A stretch of 62,302 nucleotides of DNA, taken from positions 1 through 62,302 of the forward strand of contig JALCQC010000012.1 in the NCBI GenBank assembly GCA_022650895.1, read 5' to 3'. The notes beneath the pieces were generated by a model, which saw only the letters and a program-made list of their open reading frames with translations, was not told the DNA's origin and did not search any database. Positions 52,871 to 62,135 of the stretch are shown in pieces. This DNA comes from Bifidobacteriaceae bacterium (lineage in GTDB: Bacteria; Actinomycetota; Actinomycetes; Actinomycetales; Bifidobacteriaceae). The first letter of the stretch is position 1. Each line of letters begins with the position of its first letter. The position numbers and the translations under genes were made by a program.

Positions 52871-54370
52871 TCAGCCCTTGACCTTTTGAATCACCAACTT
52901 GCTGACGGCCTTTGCATCCGCCTGGCCACGTGTTGCCTTCATGACGGCGCCAATGATGACACCCATCGGCTTCATGTTGCCCGACTTCAGCTTTTCCACC
53001 ACGTCCGGATTGGCGGCAAAGGCGTCCTCGACGGCCTTCTCCAATGCACCGTTGTCCTTCACGACCTTGTAGCCGTGCTTTTCGATGACCTCGTTCGGCG
53101 TTCCCTCGCCCGCAAGCACACCCATGACGGTCTGCTTGGCGAGTTTGTCGGTCAGGGTTCCCGCCGCGATGAGCTTCTCAACGTCCGCAATATCCGCGGG
53201 AGTGATGGGGAGTGCTTCGAGGCTTACCTCGCGAGCATTGGCTTCGTGAGACAACTCACCGAGCCACCACTTACGAGCGCCTGCCGCACTTGCTCCGGCC
53301 TTGACCGTTTCCTCGATGAGGTCGAGAGCGTCGGCATTGATGATGTCGCGCATTTCGTTGTCGGCAAGATTCCACTCGGCCTGCAGACGGTGCCTGCGTT
53401 CACGCGGCATCTCCGGCATCTGCTTGGCGAGCTCGTCAATGTGTTCCTTGGTCACGTGAACCATCACGAGATCAGGGTCCGGGAAGTAGCGGTAGTCATT
53501 GGCATCCGTCTTGAGGCGACCGCCGGCCGTTGTCTGCGTCGCTTCATCCCAATGGCGAGTCTCCTGGAGAACCTCTCCACCCTCGTCGAGAAGCGCTGCC
53601 TGACGGCGGATCTCATAGTTGACGGTCTTCTCAATGCCGCGGAACGAATTCACGTTCTTGGTCTCGGAGCGGGTTCCCAACGGATCATTCGGGCTGTGAC
53701 GCAGCGAGACGTTGACATCGGCACGCATGTTTCCCTGTTCCATGCGGGCATGGGAAATGTTGAGAGCACGAACGATATCGCGAATGGTGCGAACATACGC
53801 ACCGGCAATCTCCGCCGCACGTCCACCGGTGTTCTCAATTGGCTTCGTCACGATCTCAACGAGGGGAACGCCCGCACGGTTATAGTCGACCAGCGAGTGG
53901 TTGGCGCCCTCGATGCGTCCGTCTGCACCACCGACGTGGGTGTTCTTGCCGGCGTCGTCCTCCACGTGAGCGCGTTCGATCGGGACACGGAAGATCTCAC
54001 CGTCGTCGAGCTCCACATCGAGATAGCCGTTGCCATTCAATGGCTTGTCATACTGCGAGATCTGGTAATCACGCGGCATGTCCGGATAGAAGTAGTTCTT
54101 GCGAGCGAACTGGCTCCACTCCTCAATCTCGCAGTGCAGGGCGAGGCCGAGCTTGATCGCATAGTCAATGGCGGCCTTGTTCACCACTGGCAGGGAACCC
54201 GGAAGTCCCAGCGAAACCGGTGTGAGCTGCGTATTGGGATCTCCGCCGAACTCGATGTGCGCTGGGCAGAAGAGCTTGGTGTTAGTGCTCAGCTCAACGT
54301 GCGTCTCCAAGCCGATGACGGGATCATACTTCTTCACGGCCTCGGAAAGCTTCATCAATTTTTCTGCCAT
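52871..54370 (-). CDS. gatB: Asp/Glu-tRNA amidotransferase subunit B
   Basis: 499 residues. GatB binds misacylated Glu-tRNA-Gln or Asp-tRNA-Asn and activates it with ATP. Marks: [84 protein letters not shown] and the C-terminal YqeY-like tail ([36 protein letters not shown]). ATG 54370 follows the gatA stop by one base with GGAGG seven bases ahead. Last gene of the cluster. The heterotrimer lets the cell make Gln- and Asn-tRNA without dedicated synthetases. Confidence 0.97.
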   Translation of the reverse strand: MAEKLMKLSEAVKKYDPVIGLETHVELSTNTKLFCPAHIEFGGDPNTQLTPVSLGLPGSLPVVNKAAIDYAIKLGLALHCEIEEWSQFARKNYFYPDMPRDYQISQYDKPLNGNGYLDVELDDGEIFRVPIERAHVEDDAGKNTHVGGADGRIEGANHSLVDYNRAGVPLVEIVTKPIENTGGRAAEIAGAYVRTIRDIVRALNISHARMEQGNMRADVNVSLRHSPNDPLGTRSETKNVNSFRGIEKTVNYEIRRQAALLDEGGEVLQETRHWDEATQTTAGGRLKTDANDYRYFPDPDLVMVHVTKEHIDELAKQMPEMPRERRHRLQAEWNLADNEMRDIINADALDLIEETVKAGASAAGARKWWLGELSHEANAREVSLEALPITPADIADVEKLIAAGTLTDKLAKQTVMGVLAGEGTPNEVIEKHGYKVVKDNGALEKAVEDAFAANPDVVEKLKSGNMKPMGVIIGAVMKATRGQADAKAVSKLVIQKVKG

Positions 54371-54371
54371 G

Positions 54372-55919
54372 TCACGCCTCCACCGTCTGGTTTGCGGAAT
54401 CAAGCCACGGAGTCTTCAGGTTGGACCACAGCGGGGCTTGCCACTTCTCATTCAACGCTGCCTCGAGAGCCGCAGCTGGCTTGTACATCACGTCGTCGCG
54501 CTTCTGGGGTGCGAAGAACTGGAAGCCGACGGGCAAGCCATCATCACTGAGGCCCGCTGGAATCGACATCGCAGGAACTCCGCCGAGGTTCGCAGGAATC
54601 GTCGCCACATCGTTGAGATACATGGTGAGTGGATCGTCGATCTGCTCGCCGAATTTGAAGGCGGTGGTCGGCGACGTCGGAGAGACAAGAACATCTGCCT
54701 TCTCGAAGGCCGCTTCGAAGTCGCGAATGATGAGGGTGCGCACCTTCTGTGCGGAACCGTACCATGCGTCATAGTAACCGGCGGAGAGCGCGTAGGTGCC
54801 GAGAATGATACGACGCTTCACTTCGTCTCCGAAGCCAGCTTCACGCGTGTAGGCCATCATGTTGGCGGCGGTTTGAGGAACACCTTCAGGCGGCATGACG
54901 CGCAGACCGTAACGCATTCCATCGTAGCGAGCGAGGTTGGAAGAGACCTCGGACGGCATAATGATGTAGTAGGCGCCCAAGCTGTAGGGGAAGTGCGGAG
55001 CGCCGACCTCGACGATTTCGGCACCCATCTGTTCGAGCAATGTCAGTGACTCGTCGAAGCGGGCCTTGACTCCGGGCTGGAAGCCTTCGCCACCGATTTC
55101 CTTGACGACGCCGACCTTGAGCCCCTTGAGATCCATCTTCTGGCCTTCGCGTGCGGCCTTGACGATCTTGGGGAGTTCCTCGGGGATGGACGTGGAATCG
55201 CGCTCGTCGTAGCCGCCGATAACCTCGTGCAGCAGAGCTGTATCGAGGACGGTGCGACCTACTGGGCCGATCTGATCGAGCGAAGACGCCATGGCGATGG
55301 CGCCGAAACGAGAGACACCGCCGTAAGTCGGCTTCACGCCGACGGTACCGGTGAGTGCTCCTGGCTGGCGGATCGAGCCGCCCGTATCCGTTCCCAGAGC
55401 GAGAGGCGCTTCGAAGGAGGCGACGGCAGCGGCGGAGCCGCCACCGGATCCACCGGGGACGCGAGAGGTATCCCACGGATTGTTTGTGGGATGGAAGCCG
55501 CTGTGCTCCGTTGACGATCCCTGTGCAAACTCATCGAGGTTCGTCTTGCCGAGGATGGGCATGCCTGCCTTCTTCAGCTTCTCCACCACTGTTGCGTCGT
55601 AGGGAGGAACCCAGCCTTCAAGAATTTTGGAAGCGGCGGTGGTTTCGATGCCCTTGGTGACGATCATGTCCTTCACTGCGATCGGAACACCGGAAAGTTC
55701 GGGAAGCTCCTCCCCTGCCGCACGGCGCTTGTCCGCGTCCTCGGCCTGCTCGAGTGCGGTGTCTCCTGAAATCTTGAGGAACGCCTGAATGCTGGGTTCG
55801 GCGGATTCGATGACGTTGAGATGAGCCTGCGTCAGCTCCTTGCTGGAAACCTCGCCAGACTTCAGCTTCTCCGCCATTTGGGAAGCGGAGAGCTTTACGA
55901 GTTCATTCGTTGATGCCAT
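54372..55919 (-). CDS. gatA: Asp/Glu-tRNA amidotransferase subunit A
   Basis: 515 residues. The amidase subunit frees ammonia from glutamine. Amidase-signature core with Lys in [10 protein letters not shown], the cis-Ser in [13 protein letters not shown] and the nucleophile Ser in [15 protein letters not shown]. The start [29 protein letters not shown] is the usual GatA helix pair. It lies 3 bases after gatC and 1 before gatB. The gene carries no oddities and is of family length. Confidence 0.97.
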   Translation of the reverse strand: MASTNELVKLSASQMAEKLKSGEVSSKELTQAHLNVIESAEPSIQAFLKISGDTALEQAEDADKRRAAGEELPELSGVPIAVKDMIVTKGIETTAASKILEGWVPPYDATVVEKLKKAGMPILGKTNLDEFAQGSSTEHSGFHPTNNPWDTSRVPGGSGGGSAAAVASFEAPLALGTDTGGSIRQPGALTGTVGVKPTYGGVSRFGAIAMASSLDQIGPVGRTVLDTALLHEVIGGYDERDSTSIPEELPKIVKAAREGQKMDLKGLKVGVVKEIGGEGFQPGVKARFDESLTLLEQMGAEIVEVGAPHFPYSLGAYYIIMPSEVSSNLARYDGMRYGLRVMPPEGVPQTAANMMAYTREAGFGDEVKRRIILGTYALSAGYYDAWYGSAQKVRTLIIRDFEAAFEKADVLVSPTSPTTAFKFGEQIDDPLTMYLNDVATIPANLGGVPAMSIPAGLSDDGLPVGFQFFAPQKRDDVMYKPAAALEAALNEKWQAPLWSNLKTPWLDSANQTVEA

Positions 55920-55922
55920 GTA

Positions 55923-56219
55923 TCACTCGCCTCCAAGAATTTGAGGTGCGACGAACATTCCGGATTCTGTCCGGGGAGCCCCTGCCAGAGCTTCCTCCTG
56001 ACTCAGTGGAGTCACCGCCACGTCTTCGCGCAGATGCGCAACCAATGGGACCGGATTCGCAGTGGGAGGAACGTCTTCACTTGCGACTTCCTGCACTTTT
56101 TGGATGGATTCGGCAATGACGTTGAGTTCCTTCTGCAGGCGTTCCACCTCGTCGTCCGACAAAGCGATACGCGCCAAATCGCCAAGATGGTCGATTTGTT
56201 CTCTTGTGAATGTAGGCAT
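55923..56219 (-). CDS. gatC: Asp/Glu-tRNA amidotransferase subunit C
   Basis: 98 residues. GatC stabilises the GatA-GatB complex. The start [35 protein letters not shown] and the C-terminal [19 protein letters not shown] are the family's two contact parts. The frame is open to 56468 but MPTF at 56219 is the conserved start. Only a weak site (AAG) precedes it; an ATG eight codons upstream is also possible. First of the three gat genes, 50 bases after the trmH-type gene. Confidence 0.95.
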   Translation of the reverse strand: MPTFTREQIDHLGDLARIALSDDEVERLQKELNVIAESIQKVQEVASEDVPPTANPVPLVAHLREDVAVTPLSQEEALAGAPRTESGMFVAPQILGGE

Positions 56220-56268
56220 GGCTTCATGGTAATTGTCAAACATGACATCATGTTTGCGTCCGTAACCC

Positions 56269-57027
56269 CTAAGACTGCACGAACGGGAGCTGTTCACGAG
56301 TTGCCTCTTCATTCTTTTTATTGAAGTGCTGGGCAACCCACGAGTGCATTGCAACGGCTGCGGCCGCTCCGGCATTGATGGAACGAACCGATCCGAATTG
56401 GGAGATGTAGACGATGTCGTCCGCCAGTTCAAGCGCCTTGCGTGAAAGCCCGGGCCCCTCGGCGCCAAAGATCATAAGGCAACGGTCCGGGAAATCATAC
56501 GACTCGATGGGCACAGAGCCGGGAACGTTGTCGATGGCGATAATGCGGATGGGCTCGCCGCTCTCGGTGGCACGTGTACGGAGGGAATGAACCAGTGCTT
56601 CGATGCTGGGATGATGCTCCACGTGCTGATAGAGCTCCGTCATGAGCGAGCCCTTACGGTTCCACTTGTGAGGCCCGACGATGTGGACTGTGTCCGCAGC
56701 AAAGGCGTTTGCTGTGCGCACGATGGAACCAATGTTGAAATCATGCGTCCAGTTCTCCACGCACACCTGAAAGTGATGACGCCCCTTTTTATCAAGGTCT
56801 TCCTTGATAGCCTCCACCGACCAATAGCGATAGCCGTCAAGCACGTTGCGGGTGTCGCCCTCGTCGAGCAGTGTGGAATCGAAACGCGCGTCGAAGGTGG
56901 AGCTCTGCGGATCGTCGGGACGTGGTTCGTCCGGATGCTCCTCAGACCACGGACCTACACCGATCTTGCGAAATACCGGTTCGTCCGACTCCATTGCCTG
57001 CTTGGTGATTTCATTCGGTTCAGTCAT
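56269..57027 (-). CDS. SpoU/TrmH-family RNA 2'-O-methyltransferase
   Basis: 252 residues. SPOUT knot with [22 protein letters not shown] (motif 1), [18 protein letters not shown] (motif 2) and [25 protein letters not shown] (motif 3). It methylates a ribose in tRNA or rRNA; the target base cannot be read. A 60-residue acidic/Pro head precedes the domain. Its ATG overlaps the end of the PRTase-like gene by 8 bases, so they are translated together; gatC follows. Confidence 0.92.
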   Translation of the reverse strand: MTEPNEITKQAMESDEPVFRKIGVGPWSEEHPDEPRPDDPQSSTFDARFDSTLLDEGDTRNVLDGYRYWSVEAIKEDLDKKGRHHFQVCVENWTHDFNIGSIVRTANAFAADTVHIVGPHKWNRKGSLMTELYQHVEHHPSIEALVHSLRTRATESGEPIRIIAIDNVPGSVPIESYDFPDRCLMIFGAEGPGLSRKALELADDIVYISQFGSVRSINAGAAAAVAMHSWVAQHFNKKNEEATREQLPFVQS

Positions 57028-57709
57028 TCACTGACTCCCGATTCACGGTTTCTGGGCTTGTGGACTGCCGGTTTACCGACTGTGCCACCTCTGCCTGATC
57101 GAAAGCATAGATAAAAGGAAGATCCGTATGTGAATCATCCACCAGATTCACAACCGAGATCGTTGCGGGATGCTCCGCCGAAACAGCCGCGGAAGCGTCG
57201 CCAAGGCCACCGACCAGCGACGCGATGGCAACCACTGTTCCGCCAAGACTTTTCACGACACCGAAATCGAGGTTCAATTCGTTTCCGTTGCGCAGCGTCA
57301 CCAACGATGACGTCTGAATATAGGATTTCTCGCTGAGCCATGCATCCAGCAGCACAACGCGCTTGCCAGAGATGGAAGGCCCCTTGATTCCGGGGAACAC
57401 AAAGTCGAGAACAAATCCGTCAAGTTCCTGTCCGCGAGCACCCGCCGCCTGGATCATGGCGGAGACGAAGGGAACTGCAGCGGCAGTCAACGCGCCGACG
57501 GCATCGAAATCGTCGATGGAATAGCCGGCTTCCTCCAGAGTGTCCAGCAAAACGTGCCCTGCCAAGGTAGAGCCCTCGTGATGGAATGCCACGCCGCTCA
57601 GTTCGGAAAACGGTTTGTTACCGATCTCCTCCTTGACCATGGTCTTGAGCCTCTCCTTGGGCTCAACGTAGTCGGCATCCATGTACGGATTCAGTTCAGA
57701 ATTGCTCAT
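57020..57709 (-). CDS. Phosphoribosyltransferase-fold protein, degenerate (orotate PRTase-like)
   Basis: 229 residues. Overall PRTase type I shape: GVAFHHEGSTLAGHVLLDTLEEAGYSIDDFDAVGALTAAAVPFVSAMI, then GKRVVLLDAWLSEKSYIQTSSLVTL in the position of the PRPP-binding motif. In active enzymes that motif reads as four hydrophobics, two acidic residues, then T-T-G-G/T; here only one acidic residue remains and the T-G-G part is S-E-K-S-Y. It is thus unlikely to use PRPP normally. Related proteins are sometimes labelled orotate phosphoribosyltransferase. It overlaps rmuC by 4 bases and the methyltransferase gene by 8. Confidence 0.78.
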   Translation of the reverse strand: MSNSELNPYMDADYVEPKERLKTMVKEEIGNKPFSELSGVAFHHEGSTLAGHVLLDTLEEAGYSIDDFDAVGALTAAAVPFVSAMIQAAGARGQELDGFVLDFVFPGIKGPSISGKRVVLLDAWLSEKSYIQTSSLVTLRNGNELNLDFGVVKSLGGTVVAIASLVGGLGDASAAVSAEHPATISVVNLVDDSHTDLPFIYAFDQAEVAQSVNRQSTSPETVNRESVND

Positions 57710-59073
57710 GGCTCCACCCTATCCGAATCGTGTACTTCGACGTGAACCTCGTCGTCGTCATCCTGGCCCTCCACGAGCTCCGGAGCGGTCAACTGCCTGA
57801 CATCGGACTTATCGGGGTCAAGCATCTCCACATTTTCCAGCTTCGATCCATCAATCTTCTCAAGTTTTCGAGCTTGGGAGAGAACGCGACGTTCCAGTGT
57901 CCCGACAAAGGAGTTATACGCCTGGACCGTCGTGGTGATGCTTTTGCCCAGCTTCGTGGCACGCTCACCAAGGGTGTGGAAACGCGAATACAGTTCGCGG
58001 CTGATGTCGAACAGTTCTTTTGCGTCGTCCGTCAGGCTCTGCTGCTGCCATGCGTAGGCCACCGATTTCAGCACGGCCCACAGTGTGACAGGCGAGGTGA
58101 GGGCAACCTTCTGCGAGAAGGCATAGTCCAAGAGGCCGTCGTCTGTTTCGAGCGCGGCCTGCAGAAGGGATTCGTTTGGAATAAAAGCAATGACGAAGTC
58201 CGGAGTGATCGAGAACGCCTTCCAGTACTGGCGCTCTCCCAAAGTCTTGACGTGGGCGCGCAAAGCCTTGGCGTGCGCCTCCAAATGCCGCTTCTTCGCG
58301 TCGAGTTCCTCCGGCGACGCCGTATCAGGGATCTCACATGCCTGTTGGTACTCCTGATACGGGGCTTTCGCATCGATAGGAATCGTTTTCCCTCCCGGCA
58401 TGTGTACCACCATGTCAGGGCGGCTCGTCTTGCCGTCTTCGCCTGGCACGCTCACCTGAACGTCAAAGTCGACATGCTCCAGAAGGCCCGCCGATTCAAT
58501 GATGTTGCGCAGCTGAGCCTCGCCCCATGCCCCGCGCACCTTGTTGTTGCGCAAGGCACTCGCCAATGAATCCGTCTGTTTGGCAAGCACTTCCTGATGG
58601 TGGTCAAGACCCTTCAACTGCTCGGAGACGGCACCGATCTCTTGCTTTCGGGATTCCTCAATCTGAGTAACCTTTTTCTGCAGTGCCTCCAAATTATGGG
58701 AGACAGGGGCAAGTGCACTCAGAATCTTCGACTGCTCCTGAAGATCCGCATTCTCACGCTGACGCTTCTCCTCGGCTTTCCGAAGTTCGTCTTCCTGCTG
58801 ACGCTGCAAACGTTCCTGTTCCTGCTGACGCTGGGCATCAAGCTGCTGTTTCAGATAGGCCACCTGTTCCGTCAGCTGCTGCTGTGCGGTCTTCGCCGCC
58901 ATCTCTGAAAGACGTGAGGTTTCAAGGTCCTTCTGTGCCGAGGCGAGAGTCTGCTGCAAAACCTGTACCTGGCCATCGCTCAGCGTCGATTGGCCATTAC
59001 GGCTTTTCGCGATGAAGTAACCGGCGGCACCGCCCAGCAGAACACCCAACAGCAAGAAAAGAATATCGAACAT
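57706..59073 (-). CDS. rmuC: DNA recombination protein RmuC
   Basis: 455 residues. An N-terminal membrane span (ILFLLLGVLLGGAAGYFIA), a long Gln/Glu/Leu coiled coil (40-150) and the RmuC nuclease-like core: RGAWGEAQLRNIIESAGLLEHVDFDVQ, RPDMVVHMPGGKTIPIDAKAPYQEY (PD-(D/E)xK-like D...DAK) and PDFVIAFIPNESLLQAAL. RmuC limits inversions at short inverted repeats in E. coli. First gene of the probable rmuC-PRTase-trmH-gatCAB transcript; its stop overlaps the next start by 4 bases. C-terminal Asp/Glu/Val tail. Confidence 0.94.
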   Translation of the reverse strand: MFDILFLLLGVLLGGAAGYFIAKSRNGQSTLSDGQVQVLQQTLASAQKDLETSRLSEMAAKTAQQQLTEQVAYLKQQLDAQRQQEQERLQRQQEDELRKAEEKRQRENADLQEQSKILSALAPVSHNLEALQKKVTQIEESRKQEIGAVSEQLKGLDHHQEVLAKQTDSLASALRNNKVRGAWGEAQLRNIIESAGLLEHVDFDVQVSVPGEDGKTSRPDMVVHMPGGKTIPIDAKAPYQEYQQACEIPDTASPEELDAKKRHLEAHAKALRAHVKTLGERQYWKAFSITPDFVIAFIPNESLLQAALETDDGLLDYAFSQKVALTSPVTLWAVLKSVAYAWQQQSLTDDAKELFDISRELYSRFHTLGERATKLGKSITTTVQAYNSFVGTLERRVLSQARKLEKIDGSKLENVEMLDPDKSDVRQLTAPELVEGQDDDDEVHVEVHDSDRVEP

Positions 59074-59154
59074 ATGTTCTATGAAACCAGAGAAGCTGGA
59101 CGGAAAATGTGCCAGAAAAAGGAATGTGGATAACTCGTCCTTGACGTTCTTCCA

Positions 59155-60534
59155 TCACAACCGGCGGAATGCATGAAGGAGCTTTCTCACCAACGAAACC
59201 TTTGCCCCACCTGCAGCACCTGCTGAGGCACCTGCGCTCAGAGGGAAGAAAGCGGCCGCGACGCCGACGAAAAGAACCGCGGCAACACCCAGCAAGGGAC
59301 CGGCATGCCGCGCGAAAGCACTCTGGGAGACATCTTCTCCCTCTTCCAAGGAATCAGGCTCGACGCTCATGTCGGAAAACGGCGGATCCACGGTCCGCGG
59401 GTTCTTAGTTCGGGAATCCTTGGTCCAAGGGCTTTCAGTTCTCTGATCCTGCGACTTATCTGGTTCCGGACTGACATCAGTGTCATCCCCACCATGGGAG
59501 CCTTCCGGGGCAGACCCCGAGTCATCTCCGTGGGCCGTACCTCCCTGCTCCGTGGAGGGAATCGTGAACACAACGTTCGGGAAAACCGCCGTTCCCTTCC
59601 ATCGCGAATTGCCGAAGAGCGAGCGCCGCACTGTGTCCGTCAACGGATTTTTTCCATCCGTTTCTTTAGTTCCTTCAGTTTCTTTCTGCTCATCCTTGCG
59701 CTCCTCGTGCACCGCGTCGGCAGACTCCGTCTCTCCAGAACCCTTTTCTTCATCCGTTTTTTCCGTGGTTTCTTCCGAGTTTGAGCCTGAATCGGAATCA
59801 GCATCCGGAGTGGGGATAACAGCGATCTTTTCCCATTGGGCGTACAGGGTTGCATCACGCGGAACACGAATACTCTCCCCACCCCCGTAGGAGATTCCCG
59901 TGCCATCCGCCGCGGTATTCCAACCGAGGAATCTGTAGCCCTCGCGTATGACCTCATTAGGAAGCGTGGCGAGGAAGTGCGGCGCTGCTACCTTCACTGA
60001 AGAGACTTCCTGTGTGCCGCCATTTGTATCAAAGAGAAGCGTATAAGTGGTCGGCGTCACTCTCCACACCGCGTAGAAACTTCGACTCGAAGGAACGGTG
60101 GTGAAAATATGTCCACTTGGAAAATCCGGCTGAGTCGCGCCACTGTGCGATGACCAGCCGAGGAAAACACCATTTTCAGGTCCACACCCCGGCTGTGCGG
60201 GAGCTGTGCTGTATCCGGGTTTCAACTCGATAACGTCCGTTGAAATGCAACTACCCTCGTGCGAAACGAAGACCAGGACCGGGTTTTTCTGCGAAGAGTC
60301 CGCAGTATCGCCATTCTCGCTGCTGCGATGCCACCCGCTATACCACCACCCGCCATGACGCCCACGACTTTCGGGGATAGCAGAGAGTGCAGCAGATGCG
60401 TGGCGGAAAGAAAGCGAATCATTCGACAACTCTGCGGCAGTCGCGGAGAGGGGAAGAAAAAGAGAGAGCACAACGGCGGCGAGCACGGAAAAAATGATGA
60501 GGATGATCCTCATCTTTCCCGTTCTTCTCCCCAT
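59155..60534 (-). CDS. Surface protein with InlB/Flg_new repeats and C-terminal membrane anchor
   Basis: 459 residues. A signal peptide (ILIIFSVLAAVVLSLFLPLSATA) leads to a first beta region with VFLGWSSHSG...FYAVWRV, then a clear Listeria-Bacteroides (Flg_new) repeat YTLLFDTNGGTQEV...GYRFLGWNTAADGTG...DATLYAQWE. A long Glu/Asp/Ser/Thr/Lys spacer follows (about 240-400), ending in a hydrophobic span (LLGVAAVLFVGVAAAFF) and a basic tail with KLLHAFRRL. There is no LPXTG motif, so it is held by the membrane span rather than sortase. Probably an adhesin or wall-facing protein. ATG 60534 or 60513 (MRIILIIF); neither has a good site. Confidence 0.82.
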   Translation of the reverse strand: MGRRTGKMRIILIIFSVLAAVVLSLFLPLSATAAELSNDSLSFRHASAALSAIPESRGRHGGWWYSGWHRSSENGDTADSSQKNPVLVFVSHEGSCISTDVIELKPGYSTAPAQPGCGPENGVFLGWSSHSGATQPDFPSGHIFTTVPSSRSFYAVWRVTPTTYTLLFDTNGGTQEVSSVKVAAPHFLATLPNEVIREGYRFLGWNTAADGTGISYGGGESIRVPRDATLYAQWEKIAVIPTPDADSDSGSNSEETTEKTDEEKGSGETESADAVHEERKDEQKETEGTKETDGKNPLTDTVRRSLFGNSRWKGTAVFPNVVFTIPSTEQGGTAHGDDSGSAPEGSHGGDDTDVSPEPDKSQDQRTESPWTKDSRTKNPRTVDPPFSDMSVEPDSLEEGEDVSQSAFARHAGPLLGVAAVLFVGVAAAFFPLSAGASAGAAGGAKVSLVRKLLHAFRRL

Positions 60535-60763
60535 ATCGGTGCTCCATTCTCTCTATGCATCACAGTAGCATTTTCCCGCTCTCAACGGCCTGGAAACGAG
60601 GAAAAACTCACCATTGACGAGATAGCGCCTCAAGATTCGCGAAGGGAAGTTCATGGCATATGGCACACCTTGGATCGCCGATCGGCGACGCCGCAGGCGG
60701 AGACAGCTCAGTTTCCCCTATAAAGATAACGGACATGCTGCTACTTTTCGTTTGAAATTTCTT

Positions 60764-60811
60764 TCTTTTTTGTGAAAAAGATGACTAAATCAGCCAAAGA
60801 TCATCTTTTTT
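60764..60811 (+). promoter_or_regulatory. Attenuator-like alternative hairpins upstream of the GH43 gene
   Basis: AAAAAGATGA (60775-60784) pairs perfectly with TCATCTTTTT (60801-60810), ending in a U-run: a plus-strand terminator form. The same AAAAAG can instead pair with CTTTTTT just upstream (60764-60770), so the two helices exclude each other. No gene ends before it on this strand. It may attenuate a longer GH43 transcript or end a small RNA. Confidence 0.4.
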
Positions 60812-60823
60812 GCACGTTAAAAC

Positions 60824-60852
60824 TTGCATCTCGGAAAAAACGCACGTATATT
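60824..60852 (+). promoter_or_regulatory. Promoter of the GH43 gene
   Basis: TTGCAT and TATATT are separated by 17 bases; predicted start about 60859, 98 bases before the GH43 ATG. Confidence 0.65.
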
Positions 60853-60871
60853 GACCGACTGAGACCGGTCA
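60852..60871. promoter_or_regulatory. Operator-like inverted repeat over the GH43 transcription start
   Basis: TGACCG and CGGTCA are inverted repeats with 8-base spacing that begin at the end of the -10 and cover the start point, the usual place for a repressor. It does not match the AraR-type sites at araB and araR, so another regulator is implied. Confidence 0.5.
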
Positions 60872-60956
60872 CAGTCAAGACACTGCCCACGATGACACTA
60901 TCCTGACGAATCGCGCCGGCACTGCACATCCGCAAAGACGCAGAAAGGGAGTCGTC

Positions 60957-61967
60957 ATGACGATCGAAATTCCAAATCCGATTGTGCTGCAACGCGCAGA
61001 TCCATACGTTATTAGGTATAAGGGTGAATATTACTTCACCGGTTCCCATCCTGATTACGACCGCATCATCCTCCGCAAGGCAAAGCACCTTGCCGATCTC
61101 CAGACCGCCGAAGAGGTCACCATCTGGAAAAAGCATGAGACCGGTCCCACAAGCCACCTCATCTGGGCGCCAGAGCTTCACCGCGTGAACAACAAGTGGT
61201 ACATCTATTTCGGTGCCGCTCCCAACGACGGCATCGACGACGACACCTTCAACCACCGTGTCTTCTGCTTGGAGAACGCCGACGAAGATCCTATGAGCGA
61301 CAACTGGGTCGAGCGCGGCCAGGTCGACACCGGCTGGGAATCCTTCGCACTCGATGCCACCAGCTTCATTCTCAACGGCGATCAGTACCTTGTCTGGGGT
61401 CAGCAGGACTTCGACATCGACAGCCACTCCAATCTCTACATCGCTCGCATGGAAAACCCCTGGACCTTGGCCACCAAGCCCGTGATGCTGGCAAAGCCCG
61501 AGTTCGATTGGGAAAAGATCCGTTTCAAGGTGTGCGAGGGCCCCGCGGTTCTTCAGCACGACGGAAAGGTCTACCTGACCTATTCCGCTTCCGGAACCGG
61601 CCCCGAGTACGCGATGGGAATGCTCACCGCGGACGCAAACTCCGATCTGCTAGATCCAGCCTCCTGGACCCGGTCGAAGACCCCGGTTTTCACCACCAAC
61701 GAGGAAGCCCATCAGTACGGCCCCGGCCACAACTCCTTCACCAAGGATGAGGACGACGAGACCGACGTTATGGTCTACCACGTTCGCAACTACACCGAGA
61801 TCACCGGTGACCCGCTCTATGAACCAAACCGCGAGGCATGCGCCAAGCGCATCAGCTGGACCAGCGAAGGTCCCGACTTCGGCAAGCCAGAAGCCTTCAC
61901 CCGCTGGGCCCCCTCCGCCCGCTGCGAGGTACTTCCCCCCGACGGTTCCCACGAGGGCATCGCCTGA
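60957..61967 (+). CDS. Family 43 glycoside hydrolase, probable intracellular alpha-L-arabinofuranosidase
   Basis: 336 residues, no signal peptide. A five-bladed propeller with the catalytic base Asp in LQRADPYVIRYKGEYYFTGS, the pKa-tuning Asp in FALDATSFILNGDQYLVW and the acid Glu in KVCEGPAVLQHDGKVYLTYS; HQYGPGHNSF and YHVRNYTEITGDPLYEPNREAC follow. This pattern fits exo-1,5-arabinofuranosidase GH43 members (similar to GH43_26). It likely releases arabinose inside the cell from imported oligomers, to feed araBDA. The MFS transporter begun at 62136 lies downstream on the same strand, and the two may be one unit. Confidence 0.88.
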   Translation: MTIEIPNPIVLQRADPYVIRYKGEYYFTGSHPDYDRIILRKAKHLADLQTAEEVTIWKKHETGPTSHLIWAPELHRVNNKWYIYFGAAPNDGIDDDTFNHRVFCLENADEDPMSDNWVERGQVDTGWESFALDATSFILNGDQYLVWGQQDFDIDSHSNLYIARMENPWTLATKPVMLAKPEFDWEKIRFKVCEGPAVLQHDGKVYLTYSASGTGPEYAMGMLTADANSDLLDPASWTRSKTPVFTTNEEAHQYGPGHNSFTKDEDDETDVMVYHVRNYTEITGDPLYEPNREACAKRISWTSEGPDFGKPEAFTRWAPSARCEVLPPDGSHEGIA

Positions 61968-62135
61968 AAAAAATTTGCCGCATTAACGGTGCGGTAGCAG
62001 GGCGTTTTAGCAGTAGTAGTCGGTACATTTGCGTGCCCGTAGATGTGCCGACTCCCTCATTTTGTTGTTGTTCATTGTTGTAGTGCGATTTCGGAGAGGT
62101 ACCTCACCACCTCCTCGGAATTGAGAAAGGAAATC

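Larger units (their letters stand above)
60535..60956. other. 422-base intergenic region ahead of the GH43 gene
   Basis: Contains a 14-base perfect palindrome TCGCCGATCGGCGA (60675-60688), a TATAAA sequence at 60719-60724, an AT-rich hairpin with U-tract (60764-60811), a promoter (60824-60852) with an operator-like palindrome (60852-60871), and the GH43 ribosome site (AAAGGGAG). No convincing protein gene. Confidence 0.6.

Noticed and set aside
52640-54550. 636-codon plus-strand open frame opposite gatB and the GNAT gene
   Set aside because: Spans two real genes and an intergenic gap in antisense; no recognisable family.
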